From: Clostridia bacterium
GTDB lineage: Bacteria; Bacillota; Clostridia; Saccharofermentanales; Saccharofermentanaceae
Direction: 5' to 3'
DNA: 48,668 nucleotides
Assembly: GCA_016287245.1 (NCBI GenBank)
Contig: JAEEWG010000022.1
Span: 1 to 48,668 of the forward strand
A model generated the notes under the pieces. That model saw only the letters and a list, made by a program, of their open reading frames with translations, was not told the origin of the DNA and searched no databases. Below, in pieces: positions 1-7,406 of this stretch; position 1 is the first letter of the stretch; every line of letters begins with the position of its first letter. The position numbers were made by a program, and so were the translations under genes.

Positions 1-221
1 CACTTCCGAAAGATACAAAATGGTTTTTCAAAATCAGTTCCTACAAGGATGGCGACAAGATCACTCTTACATTCGATTCTCCTTCTTACGCCAAGAATCT
101 CGTAAAGAGATACAATATGGATAAGATGACAGGAAAGATCCATATCGATTCGAAAAGGTTTAATAAGATGTTCTGGAAGATCGACTGCCTTGGCTGCGGA
201 TTCTATTTCAGATGCGATTAA
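1..221 (+). CDS. C-terminal part of a small secreted protein (paralog of the 518-1048 gene)
   Basis: The reading frame is open from base 3 to the TAA at 219-221 and its 5' part lies outside the window. The 72 visible residues end in a distinctive tail (KMTGKIHID..., then WKIDCLGCGFYF). This tail and the preceding DGDKITLTF block match the minus-strand gene at 518-1048, so the two are paralogs. That relative has a signal peptide, so this one is probably secreted as well. The CLGC pair close to the C-terminus is conserved between them. I do not recognise the family and assign no function. The last part of this gene is duplicated at 6169-6267. Confidence 0.75.
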   Translation, partial: LPKDTKWFFKISSYKDGDKITLTFDSPSYAKNLVKRYNMDKMTGKIHIDSKRFNKMFWKIDCLGCGFYFRCD

Positions 222-411
222 CGCGTAACGAATATCAGTCTAATCAGCAAACAAATAGCAAAAAGGCAGACCCGAGAAATCGAGTCTGCCTCTTCTTATT
301 CTATCGGATTTTAGATGCTAATTCGTAATAATCAGAACTTGCTCCGTTAAGCTTGCAATCAGAGGTTAGGTTTCTTTCAAAATAGTACGCAAGAAATCAT
401 CGCGATTTACG
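122..411. repeat. Long direct repeat, copy A
   Basis: This copy covers the last 100 bases of the partial gene at the left edge plus its 3' flank. It matches 6169-6456 in the same orientation. The first 116 bases (122-237) are identical to 6169-6284. The rest carries scattered substitutions and small indels and becomes near-identical again over the final 36 or so bases. Similarity stops abruptly at both ends. Confidence 0.9.
265..290. terminator. Hairpin downstream of the left-edge gene
   Basis: The inverted repeat GGCAGAC(c)CG / CG(a)GTCTGCC has a 6-base loop and is followed by a pyrimidine-rich TCTTCTTATTCT stretch. It lies 43 bases after the stop codon. The equivalent hairpin at about 6315-6337 in repeat copy B carries changed stem bases, which mostly preserve pairing. 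Confidence 0.6.
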
Positions 412-428
412 AAAAGAACCATAAGGAA

Positions 429-461
429 AAAAGAAGACAGCCCCGAGGACTGTCTTCTTTT
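429..461. terminator. Bidirectional terminator between convergent paralogs
   Basis: AAAAGAAGACAG pairs perfectly with CTGTCTTCTTTT around a 9-base loop, giving a 12-bp stem with A-run and T-run flanks. It lies between the plus-strand gene ending at 221 and the minus-strand gene ending at 518, and fits intrinsic termination in both directions. Confidence 0.8.
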
Positions 462-517
462 AAGTTACTAACAGGATGTTATCTTTTTCGCACCCTATTT
501 CACATTACTCCTATAGA

Positions 518-1048
518 TCAGGTATCTCTGAAATAGAAACCGCAACCAAGACAATCAATCTTCCAAAAACAAGTGCTATTCCTCTTTTTATCGATGTGAA
601 TCTTACCTGTCATCGTCTCCATTTTATATTTCTTGACGATACTTGCTGCGCTATCTGGAGAATCCTTCTTATTAAATGTCAGAGTTATTTTTCCGCCATC
701 TTTGAAATCGGAATCGGAAATTGAAATATCCCATGTGGTTCCCTTCGGCAACGTTACTTTCTTTCCATTACTAGCTTTAAAAGTTACTTTACTGTCCAAT
801 TCAATATGATCGGCCGCGAATAAACCGGGAAAGAACTCATAAGCTACAAGATAAGCATCACCAATATCGGCATATGAACCAGAAGCGCGGACGTTAAAGA
901 ATACATACATAACGCGAAGTCCCATCACGCCGCCACCATCTTGTTTTTCCTGAGTCGCATCTGCGAATACCGAGAAAGACAAAGAGAAAATCATCATCAA
1001 TGTCATTAAGATTGCTAATACCCGTTTACTTTTACACGTTTTGTTCAT
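518..1048 (-). CDS. Small secreted protein, unknown family
   Basis: This 176-residue protein starts with a clear signal peptide (basic MNKTCKSKR, hydrophobic core, cleavage near SVFA-DA). The mature part is about 147 residues with no membrane segment. Its C-terminal half (KVTLPKGTTWDISISDSDF onward, ending CLGCGFYFRDT) aligns with the truncated gene at the left edge. The start is supported by AAGGAGGTG about six bases upstream. The gene converges on its paralog, with a strong terminator between them. No known domain is recognisable; a surface-exposed or secreted small beta protein with a C-terminal cysteine pair is all that can be said. Confidence 0.8.
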   Translation of the reverse strand: MNKTCKSKRVLAILMTLMMIFSLSFSVFADATQEKQDGGGVMGLRVMYVFFNVRASGSYADIGDAYLVAYEFFPGLFAADHIELDSKVTFKASNGKKVTLPKGTTWDISISDSDFKDGGKITLTFNKKDSPDSAASIVKKYKMETMTGKIHIDKKRNSTCFWKIDCLGCGFYFRDT

Positions 1049-1343
1049 AATACACCTCCTTGAACCTTAAACCTTGATAATTAAATTCTATGTCGGGCCA
1101 AAAAGGAAAGGTATCAAGATAGTTCTCAAATAAATAACAATCGTCCATTGCAAAAAAGCAGAGCTCAACTGCTCCAATGACTATCGACAATAAGCTTTCT
1201 ATTCGAACAAGTTATCATGGGAAGAGATTGGAGTTACCTACTTTCCTAATAATATCGCTATTTGTACATTTCAAAATTCCAATTGTAATATCGCTTTAGG
1301 AATGATATTCTGATTTTTGGTTAGAAGAATAAAGAGTTATTAG
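1049..1343. other. Divergent intergenic region
   Basis: This AT-rich stretch separates the secreted-protein gene (minus) from the dCTP-deaminase-like operon (plus). It must hold the minus-strand promoter, but I could not find a well-spaced -35/-10 pair. Nothing else recognisable is present apart from two short copies of AATATCGCT. Confidence 0.5.
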
Positions 1344-1371
1344 TTGACATGGATTAACATGACAAAAATAC
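1344..1371 (+). promoter_or_regulatory. Possible promoter of the dCTP-deaminase-like/NDT operon
   Basis: A perfect TTGACA lies at 1344-1349. It is followed at about 16-17 bases by a poor -10 match (AAATAC/AATACA, 1366-1372). The resulting transcript would start only about 15 bases before the ATG at 1393, just ahead of the GAGGGAG ribosome-binding site. The -35 is convincing; the -10 is weak. Confidence 0.4.
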
Positions 1372-1392
1372 AACATGAGAGGGAGTAAAGTA

Positions 1393-2286
1393 ATGAGTGA
1401 TCAATTCACCGTAGGGATGCTGTCTGATACTGATATCAAAAAGCACTTCAATAAAGGAATTAAGATTTTTTCTGACGAGAAAGATTCTTTGTCTTTCGAT
1501 TTGAATAAGCAACTACATATCGGATCTGTAGATTTACACTTTCGTCATCTTTATTCTCGTTTCTCTTTAGAACCAGAAACCACACTCACATACGATCTTC
1601 TCAAAAACCATGCATATACTAAACCGGAAGAATTGAAGGCTACAGATTTATTAAGAATCGAACCGGGGGAAATAATCCTTACCACCACTTTGGAAATAGT
1701 ACATCTTTCGGAGGAATTTGCCGCCCTGATTACAGGAAGGAGTAGCATTGCTCGGCTGGGAATTATGGTGCATTGTTGCCAAGAATTTATTCATCCCGGA
1801 CACGGTCAATCGATTCCCTTACAAATAGTGAATCTGGGACCTAATCCTGTAGAATTGGATATTAATGTTCCTATCTGTCAGATAGTATTTTTTAAGTTGT
1901 CGTCAGCAGCTAGTGAAAAGTACACAGATAGGAAAGATGCTAAGTACTCCGAAGAGAAAAACCCTTTAGGTTCAAAGATATATGAAGAGATTTCGTCCAA
2001 CCCCAAGGCCATCTCTCACGAACATCGTTCACCCAAAGATAAGGACCGCGACGAAAAGAAAAGCAAGTCGTCATTAACCAGAATCAAGCACATCATTCGG
2101 AAGTTTTTCTCTCCTTATATACCATCAATAGTGATGGTGCTGTTAGTATCTCCTTTTATTAGACGTTATATTGAAAACAAGGGAGTGTCCGATTCGATTT
2201 TGAAAATATTACATGATATTCCCGCCACATATGCTATCGCCATAATTCTAATTATCATCAACTATATAGCAAACAAGGAGGATTAA
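1393..2286 (+). CDS. Membrane-anchored dCTP deaminase/dUTPase-fold protein
   Basis: Residues 40-200 of this 297-residue protein match the dCTP deaminase (Dcd) family. Visible motifs are GSVDL, ALITGRSSIARLGIMVH (113-127), HPG (134-136) and the DAKY motif (182-185), close to the E. coli Dcd pattern. Where Dcd has its catalytic glutamate (E. coli VLEFYNSG), this protein has PLQIVNLG, so glutamine 144 replaces it and deamination may be lost. A charged linker (about 205-230) leads to two hydrophobic segments near 243-258 and 278-293, an unusual addition for this soluble family. I chose ATG 1393 because GAGGGAG lies just upstream; the earlier in-frame ATG at 1375 has no ribosome-binding site. The next gene begins two bases after the stop. 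Role in nucleotide-based defence is inference. Confidence 0.75.
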   Translation: MSDQFTVGMLSDTDIKKHFNKGIKIFSDEKDSLSFDLNKQLHIGSVDLHFRHLYSRFSLEPETTLTYDLLKNHAYTKPEELKATDLLRIEPGEIILTTTLEIVHLSEEFAALITGRSSIARLGIMVHCCQEFIHPGHGQSIPLQIVNLGPNPVELDINVPICQIVFFKLSSAASEKYTDRKDAKYSEEKNPLGSKIYEEISSNPKAISHEHRSPKDKDRDEKKSKSSLTRIKHIIRKFFSPYIPSIVMVLLVSPFIRRYIENKGVSDSILKILHDIPATYAIAIILIIINYIANKED

Positions 2287-2288
2287 CC

Positions 2289-2702
2289 ATGCGCATATAT
2301 ATCGCTTCAAAATATCTGGATCACGAAATAATCAACAAAGAAATTTACAATCAACTCACAGATGCTGGCTTTGATGTTTTTTTACCCAAGAGCATCAACA
2401 TAGATGCATATACAGACGAAGAAATGTTTATTGTTGGCGAAAGGTGTTTTGACGAAATGGATATGTGCGATGTTATTCTCATCGTTGAACCATTTGGCAA
2501 CAGCGTTTCATGCGAAGTAGGTTATGCTATATGTCAAAAGCGCAGGATGAACTTGAAGAAGACACTGATTCTTCTTTCTTCTACAGGAACCGATGGTAAG
2601 GAATCCAAGCGGGAGGCTATGATTACTCCGTATTTTGATATTGTAGTTAATTCTATTCAAGAGCTCATTAACCATTTGTATATTATTGACAAACAACAGT
2701 AA
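2289..2702 (+). CDS. Nucleoside 2-deoxyribosyltransferase-like protein
   Basis: This 137-residue protein has the layout of the nucleoside 2-deoxyribosyltransferase (NDT) superfamily: an opening beta strand MRIYIASKY, a central MDMCDVILIV strand with Asp61, and GNSVSCEVGYA, where Glu76 sits in the position of the family's catalytic glutamate. NDT-fold proteins cleave or transfer the N-glycosidic bond of deoxynucleosides; related proteins act on nucleotide derivatives. The gene is two bases downstream of the Dcd-like gene, with its AAGGAGG ribosome-binding site inside that gene's end, so the pair is translationally linked. The substrate cannot be read from sequence. Confidence 0.7.
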   Translation: MRIYIASKYLDHEIINKEIYNQLTDAGFDVFLPKSINIDAYTDEEMFIVGERCFDEMDMCDVILIVEPFGNSVSCEVGYAICQKRRMNLKKTLILLSSTGTDGKESKREAMITPYFDIVVNSIQELINHLYIIDKQQ

Positions 2703-2858
2703 GTTTTTACAACACTATTAATCTGGGCAGTAGAGATTTAACAACACACTCCATTTTAATATATTGGGAAAGCTTTATTTTTATATGCTTTAACAAAGTT
2801 AAAATTCAAAAACTTACTGCGATTCTCCTGCTCAGGCAATTAATCGTCTGTCTCTTCT

Positions 2859-5800
2859 CTATCTCGCCTTGCTGTATACGTAGTTCGCGGTGCCGCCGAC
2901 GATCATCTTATCTCCGTTTTTGTGATACGGGAACACCCAGTAGAATGTCCAGTCCGACTTATCGGCTTTGGTATCCGTGTATGTCGTACCCTTGGTCGTC
3001 ATACCGATATACCCATACTTACCGCCCGGGCGGATGCCATATATAAGATATCCATCAGCGCCGGAAGAAGCCGTCCAGGAAAGCGTGACCTTACCGGTCG
3101 TGCCGTTCGCTTTGAGATTGGTGACTGCAGTAGTGAGTCCTTTTGCATATACATACTTACTGCATCCACCGGGGTTCATCTTCCCATTCTCATCCTTCAC
3201 ATATGCGAATACCCAGTAGAAGTTGTAGTCGGTATCCAGAGCATTATTGTCCGTGAAGGTCGTTCCTTTCGTCGTCATTCCGACATAAGCATACTTTTTA
3301 TCCTTCTGCGCATACACAAGATATCCTTCCGCTCCGCTCACAGCACTCCAGGTGAGCTTGACCTTGTTCTTTCCCGCAGGCACAGCCTTAAGGTTAGTGG
3401 TAGCACCAGGCTTATATCCTCTCGGTATCCCTTTGAGTACAGTCTTCGACCCATCTTTGTTGATTCGTGTCAAAGAACGGCAGTTGCCGAAGTCGGCAAT
3501 ATCCAATGGTCCCGCGTAGTATTCCACATCAGTCGCCCCGCAGAAAGCATACTCTCCCAGTGAAGTGACACTCGCCGGGATAACCACTTTTTCAAGAGAT
3601 TCACAACCGCTGAAACAATAATCACCTATGCTTTTGAGTGTATTCGGCAAAGATACTTCACTCAGGTTTGTGCAGTCATTAAACGCACTTCCTCCCAATG
3701 CCGTAACACCATTTGGAATGGAAATCTGTTCCAACGATCCGCAGAACTCAAATGCTGCTTTGCCAATACTTCTCAGGCTACCGGGAAGCTCGATATTCTT
3801 AAGGTTCGAGCACCACATGAAACAACTCGCACCGAGAGTTTGTACCCCTCCGCCCATACTGACCGTCTCTAATGCGGAACACGACTTGAATGCGCTATCA
3901 TCAATTATCATTACCCCTGAAGGGATATTAATCGATTTCAAATTATCGCAGTCATCAAATGCACACTCCCCGATCCGCGTTACACTGTCCGGAATGGTAA
4001 TGCTCTCAAATCCACAGTCAGCAAAAGCACTATCGCCTATCTCTTTAAGATCTGAAGGAAGAATTACGGTAGATAGATTCTCGCAATGCCAGAAATGCGC
4101 ACTTGGATCCGGGAATCCTCCCACTGCCACGCCATCTTTAATGGTGACTTTCTGAATATCCATTTCATAAAATGATGCGTCCGAGACATATGATGGTATC
4201 GTGAATTCTTTTAAAGTAGGGAGATTACTGAATGATAGCGACATTGTGTCTACAGTAATACCTGCCCCGAATGATCGGACATATAACGGAAGATCGATAC
4301 GCTCCAGATCATCAAGATCATGGACATTCAGATAGCAAACCGTCGGCGGGACCTTGATGCTCTTGACCCTCGAGTTCTGCCTTCCGGTTACATGTACCGA
4401 AATCACCGGAATTCCATCGATTTCGTCCGGGATTTCAAGATTTCCGGTGCGGCACTCCACATTATCGATCGAGATCCCATATGTATACGGGAAAAGACTC
4501 GTCTCAGTTTCATATCCTCTCAAATAACTGTATGTATATCTCGTTCTCAGCACGTGCTGGGTGGAAATATCATATAACATGTCATCATCATAGGCGGAGA
4601 TCGCTGAGATGAGTTTTTTCACCGTTGCCTCAGTTTCGAGCCCGTTCAAAGATGATGCATAATTCTGTCTGTAATGCAGGAAAGTCTTCAGATACAGCAA
4701 AGTACAGTATTTCATCGACTCGCCGTCCTTTTTCGCCAGTTCGAAATTATCCGCACACTTATCCATGATGAACCGGCACATTCCCGCATATTCGACTCGA
4801 TTCATATGATCGTTGATTCCGAACATGCCTGCGAGGTCAAAGAACAGGTTCTTGTAAGCAGAATAGTATTGCAGTTCTACTATGTCGATGTATTCACTCG
4901 TGATTTCAGAGAATGCATAATTCGCATATTCATCGGCGATGCTATAAACCAGTGATTTGATAGATGAATTCGTCTGATCATAGAGTTTTTCGGCTCCATC
5001 GTACATATATCGATTGTCTTTTGTAAATGCGTCTCCTCCCAAAACCGTACCGGTTCCCGGATTCACCATGATTCCATACTGAATCGCACGCATATACGAC
5101 GGATCCGTACTTCGGATCTTGTTCATCATGAAGCAGTTGCTGACAATATCACTCAATTCATGTCCGGCGGATAAAAGATTGCTAATCTGAGTTCCCCACT
5201 GGTTTTCATCGATATTAAGCGCATCGAAAAGAGCCTCTTTAGCTGGTTGTGGAGCTACATACTGATCATCCACTTCCAAACGAGTAAACACTCCTTCTCC
5301 ATCCTCTAAATCGTATTTCATCAGATGCGTATGTTCATAGAGTTCCTTGGTGTTGACGATCTTATCAGTGGTACTACAGACATTATCCAACATCTTCAGA
5401 GCGAATGCATCTTCATGAATCTTATCGTCCGGAACCGCAATCTTCGCCAAAAGCGAAGCATATTCATTCACCATCTCTGTACCAGATAGTACGCTTATAT
5501 AGGAACCATCTTTGATCATGTTCCAGAGAGTGGCATTCTCAGCATCCATAGAATTGGTATCGATGTACATCTTGCTGTCTACATAGATCTCTCGCAAAGT
5601 ATAGTAGATCTCTTCCAGAAAGTATTCCCGCGGGAAAGCAAAGACGGTCGTACCATCATAGATGATCTTCACATTAAGAAGTTCAAGCACTTCGTCAAGA
5701 TTGAAAAAAGATACATCCTTGTATTCGATAACTTCTCCCTCGTATTCCAGGGTGTATTTGTACAAAAGCGAATTATCGTAAAGAGAATACACTTTACGAA

Positions 5801-6059
5801 CGAAATTCCTGCAGTCCTCCGCAGTCGTCAAGTCGAAATCTCCGCAGATAGCCGCATCGTCTCTCGCGATAAAGTATCCGCTATTCGTTTTGAGAAGTGT
5901 CATCGTAAAGCAAGTCGTCTTACCGGTTTTGGGCAGATATACTACTGTATCGAACTGCACCTCTGTATATGTATCATCCGCCAGCAACATGGCCGATGAA
6001 GAAAGAACGATCGTGATAGCTAAAACAAGAACAGCAATAATCCTTAGTCTTCTGCGCAT
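2859..6059 (-). CDS. Secreted BspA-type leucine-rich repeat protein with two fibronectin III domains
   Basis: This 1066-residue protein has a signal peptide (MRRRLRIIAVLVLA..., about 27 residues). A large N-terminal region (to about 520) has no recognised domain. Residues of about 530-860 carry BspA/LRR_5-type repeats with the recurring pattern ALETVSMGGGVQTLGASCF / SLEKVVIPASVTSLGEYAF. Two fibronectin III-like domains follow (about 886-974 and 975-1066), each with a YxYxGMTTKGTTxTD block. No sorting signal or membrane anchor is visible at the C-terminus, so it is either released or held non-covalently. BspA-like repeats are known in adhesins and surface proteins. GGGAGGGCG precedes the ATG. 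A hairpin-forming palindrome lies in its 5' leader. Confidence 0.85.
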   Translation of the reverse strand: MRRRLRIIAVLVLAITIVLSSSAMLLADDTYTEVQFDTVVYLPKTGKTTCFTMTLLKTNSGYFIARDDAAICGDFDLTTAEDCRNFVRKVYSLYDNSLLYKYTLEYEGEVIEYKDVSFFNLDEVLELLNVKIIYDGTTVFAFPREYFLEEIYYTLREIYVDSKMYIDTNSMDAENATLWNMIKDGSYISVLSGTEMVNEYASLLAKIAVPDDKIHEDAFALKMLDNVCSTTDKIVNTKELYEHTHLMKYDLEDGEGVFTRLEVDDQYVAPQPAKEALFDALNIDENQWGTQISNLLSAGHELSDIVSNCFMMNKIRSTDPSYMRAIQYGIMVNPGTGTVLGGDAFTKDNRYMYDGAEKLYDQTNSSIKSLVYSIADEYANYAFSEITSEYIDIVELQYYSAYKNLFFDLAGMFGINDHMNRVEYAGMCRFIMDKCADNFELAKKDGESMKYCTLLYLKTFLHYRQNYASSLNGLETEATVKKLISAISAYDDDMLYDISTQHVLRTRYTYSYLRGYETETSLFPYTYGISIDNVECRTGNLEIPDEIDGIPVISVHVTGRQNSRVKSIKVPPTVCYLNVHDLDDLERIDLPLYVRSFGAGITVDTMSLSFSNLPTLKEFTIPSYVSDASFYEMDIQKVTIKDGVAVGGFPDPSAHFWHCENLSTVILPSDLKEIGDSAFADCGFESITIPDSVTRIGECAFDDCDNLKSINIPSGVMIIDDSAFKSCSALETVSMGGGVQTLGASCFMWCSNLKNIELPGSLRSIGKAAFEFCGSLEQISIPNGVTALGGSAFNDCTNLSEVSLPNTLKSIGDYCFSGCESLEKVVIPASVTSLGEYAFCGATDVEYYAGPLDIADFGNCRSLTRINKDGSKTVLKGIPRGYKPGATTNLKAVPAGKNKVKLTWSAVSGAEGYLVYAQKDKKYAYVGMTTKGTTFTDNNALDTDYNFYWVFAYVKDENGKMNPGGCSKYVYAKGLTTAVTNLKANGTTGKVTLSWTASSGADGYLIYGIRPGGKYGYIGMTTKGTTYTDTKADKSDWTFYWVFPYHKNGDKMIVGGTANYVYSKAR

Positions 6060-6091
6060 AACAACGCCCTCCCAAGCAGCGAGACTTTTTG

Positions 6092-6137
6092 ATGCGATGC
6101 CTATATCGGCATCGCATGTACACCCACTTTGATTATA
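6092..6137 (-). promoter_or_regulatory. Promoter -10 and perfect palindrome in the leader of the BspA-like gene
   Basis: On the minus strand a perfect TATAAT lies at 6137-6132; the -35 is poor. Downstream of it, inside the predicted leader, ATGCGATGCC (6092-6101) and GGCATCGCAT (6108-6117) form a perfect 10-bp inverted repeat around TATATC. It sits about 33 bases upstream of the ATG and just before the ribosome-binding site. It could be a repressor operator or an RNA hairpin controlling this large surface protein. Confidence 0.5.
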
Positions 6138-6168
6138 CCGCAGAGATCACTGATAACACAAAATAGCC

Positions 6169-6456
6169 TAAGATGACAGGAAAGATCCATATCGATTCGA
6201 AAAGGTTTAATAAGATGTTCTGGAAGATCGACTGCCTTGGCTGCGGATTCTATTTCAGATGCGATTAACGCGTAACGAATATCATTCTAATAGCAAACAA
6301 ATAACACAGAAAAGGCGGACTCAAATCGAGTCTGCCTCTTCTAATTCTACGGATTGCAGATGCTAATCCGTTATCAACAGTACTTACTCTTTTACGTTTG
6401 CAATCAGAGGGTGGGTTTCTTTCAAAATAGTACGCAAGAAATCATCGCGATTTACG
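6169..6456. repeat. Long direct repeat, copy B (truncated gene 3' end and flank)
   Basis: This copy matches 122-411 in the same orientation and contains only the last third or so of the small secreted-protein gene (frame KMTGKIHID to the stop near 6268), with no start or 5' part. It is therefore a gene remnant. Homology begins abruptly at 6169, about 32 bases upstream of the BspA-like promoter's -10. It carries its own version of the downstream hairpin (about 6315-6337). Confidence 0.9.
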
Positions 6457-6483
6457 TAAGCGTCAAACCGTAAGCGTCAAACC
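6456..6483. repeat. Two tandem copies of a 14-bp unit
   Basis: GTAAGCGTCAAACC occurs twice back to back (6456-6469 and 6470-6483), directly at the end of repeat copy B. It is absent after copy A. It may mark a junction or slippage event. Confidence 0.85.
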
Positions 6484-6511
6484 ATCTACTTTCAAGAGTG
6501 TCACAAAACGC

Positions 6512-6533
6512 AAGGTGCCGACATCTGCACCTT
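6512..6533 (-). terminator. Possible terminator of the NACHT operon
   Basis: AAGGTGC (6512-6518) and GCACCTT (6527-6533) form a perfect 7-bp stem with an 8-base loop. On the minus strand it is followed by GCGTTTTG. It lies about 45 bases after the stop of the last operon gene. The T-run is short, so termination strength is uncertain. Confidence 0.5.
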
Positions 6534-6578
6534 CCAGCGTCCGAAATCATCATTCAAGTATGTGTGGGGATCATTATT

Positions 6579-7232
6579 CTATTCGGATGTTTTGCGAAGT
6601 TTTTTCAACACAGCTGATTGCATAATATCAAAGCATTGATATGCAGCTTTATATTTTGCACGTAGTCTCCCTTGCCACCTCAAGTAATCTACAAAATCTA
6701 AAAGAATCACTATTGCTAAACCACAAAAGGCTATGGCTAATCCTGCCAAAGATATTAAATCTGATATTGATGGATTCATTACTTCTGGATTCTCTTCGAT
6801 AGTTTTATTTGCGTAATGAATAATATAATCAGCAACTTGCTGAACCCATTTCCACGCTAATCCGCTAGACCATAACAGAGCCATTATAGATATTATCAAC
6901 GAAAAATAGCATACAAACAGATTGGATTTCGCAGATGTCCTTTGTTTTGAAAACTCAAGATTCTCGATTTCGGCTTTTAGAATAGATTTTGCTATTTCAC
7001 ACTTCTCATATATTATTTCCAATCCTGAAGGGACCTCGTCTTCGATTGCTTTACTGTACTCATCCTCCAAAGCATCCATTGCAATCACCGATATCCGAAA
7101 ATCGTCCTGTATCTTAGTAAGGCTTTGCAAATTAATCTCAGTTTCATGCTTTTTGAAATAATCCGCGAAATAATCCGTTGGAAAAAACGGTTTGGGGGTC
7201 TTTCCAACCAAGTTCAAAATTCTTCCGTACAT
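6579..7232 (-). CDS. Membrane protein with two TM segments, last gene of the NACHT operon
   Basis: This 217-residue protein has an N-terminal part (about 1-105) that looks helical and charged and contains a Glu-rich stretch. Two hydrophobic segments follow, near 107-125 (YFSLIISIMALLWSSGLAW) and 158-182. A basic amphipathic tail (RWQGRLRAKYKAAYQCFDIM) ends the protein. This layout resembles small two-TM effector proteins such as the SLATT group, but I cannot confirm family membership. AAGGAGA precedes the ATG. It lies downstream of the NACHT gene on the same strand with a 174-base gap. Function unknown; a membrane effector is an inference from context. Confidence 0.6.
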   Translation of the reverse strand: MYGRILNLVGKTPKPFFPTDYFADYFKKHETEINLQSLTKIQDDFRISVIAMDALEDEYSKAIEDEVPSGLEIIYEKCEIAKSILKAEIENLEFSKQRTSAKSNLFVCYFSLIISIMALLWSSGLAWKWVQQVADYIIHYANKTIEENPEVMNPSISDLISLAGLAIAFCGLAIVILLDFVDYLRWQGRLRAKYKAAYQCFDIMQSAVLKKLRKTSE

Positions 7233-7267
7233 TGGATCTCCTTTTCCATCAAGTAAGCAATAAGAGA

Positions 7268-7384
7268 TTAAGAGAATACAAGTCGAATCATTCTATTCCG
7301 ATCTCCCAATCTCTTCTCTATATCATAGATATCTCTCGCACAGCTACGGATTTCATCTTCTTTATCATCGATCCGGTAGCACAT
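7268..7384 (-). CDS. Possible 38-residue ORF between the NACHT gene and the last operon gene
   Basis: ATG at 7384 opens a 38-codon frame rich in charged residues (MCYRIDDKEDEIRSCARDIY...). There is no ribosome-binding site. The same frame is open upstream across the last 16 codons of the NACHT gene, starting just after a seven-T run, so the stretch may instead be a lost C-terminal extension of the NACHT protein. Low confidence that it is translated. Confidence 0.2.
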   Translation of the reverse strand: MCYRIDDKEDEIRSCARDIYDIEKRLGDRNRMIRLVFS

Positions 7385-7406
7385 TATATCAATGTATATG
7401 CTATTG

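Noticed and set aside
2922..4155. Plus-strand open frames within the BspA-like gene
   Set aside because: Shadows of the repeat region; the minus-strand frame has a signal peptide, repeats and ribosome-binding site.
122..6456. Direct repeats as attachment sites of an integrated element
   Set aside because: The copies are about 290 bases with scattered differences and no integrase or mobility gene lies between them, so homologous duplication is a simpler reading.
6456..6483. CRISPR-like repeat
   Set aside because: Only two adjacent 14-base copies without spacers and no cas genes.
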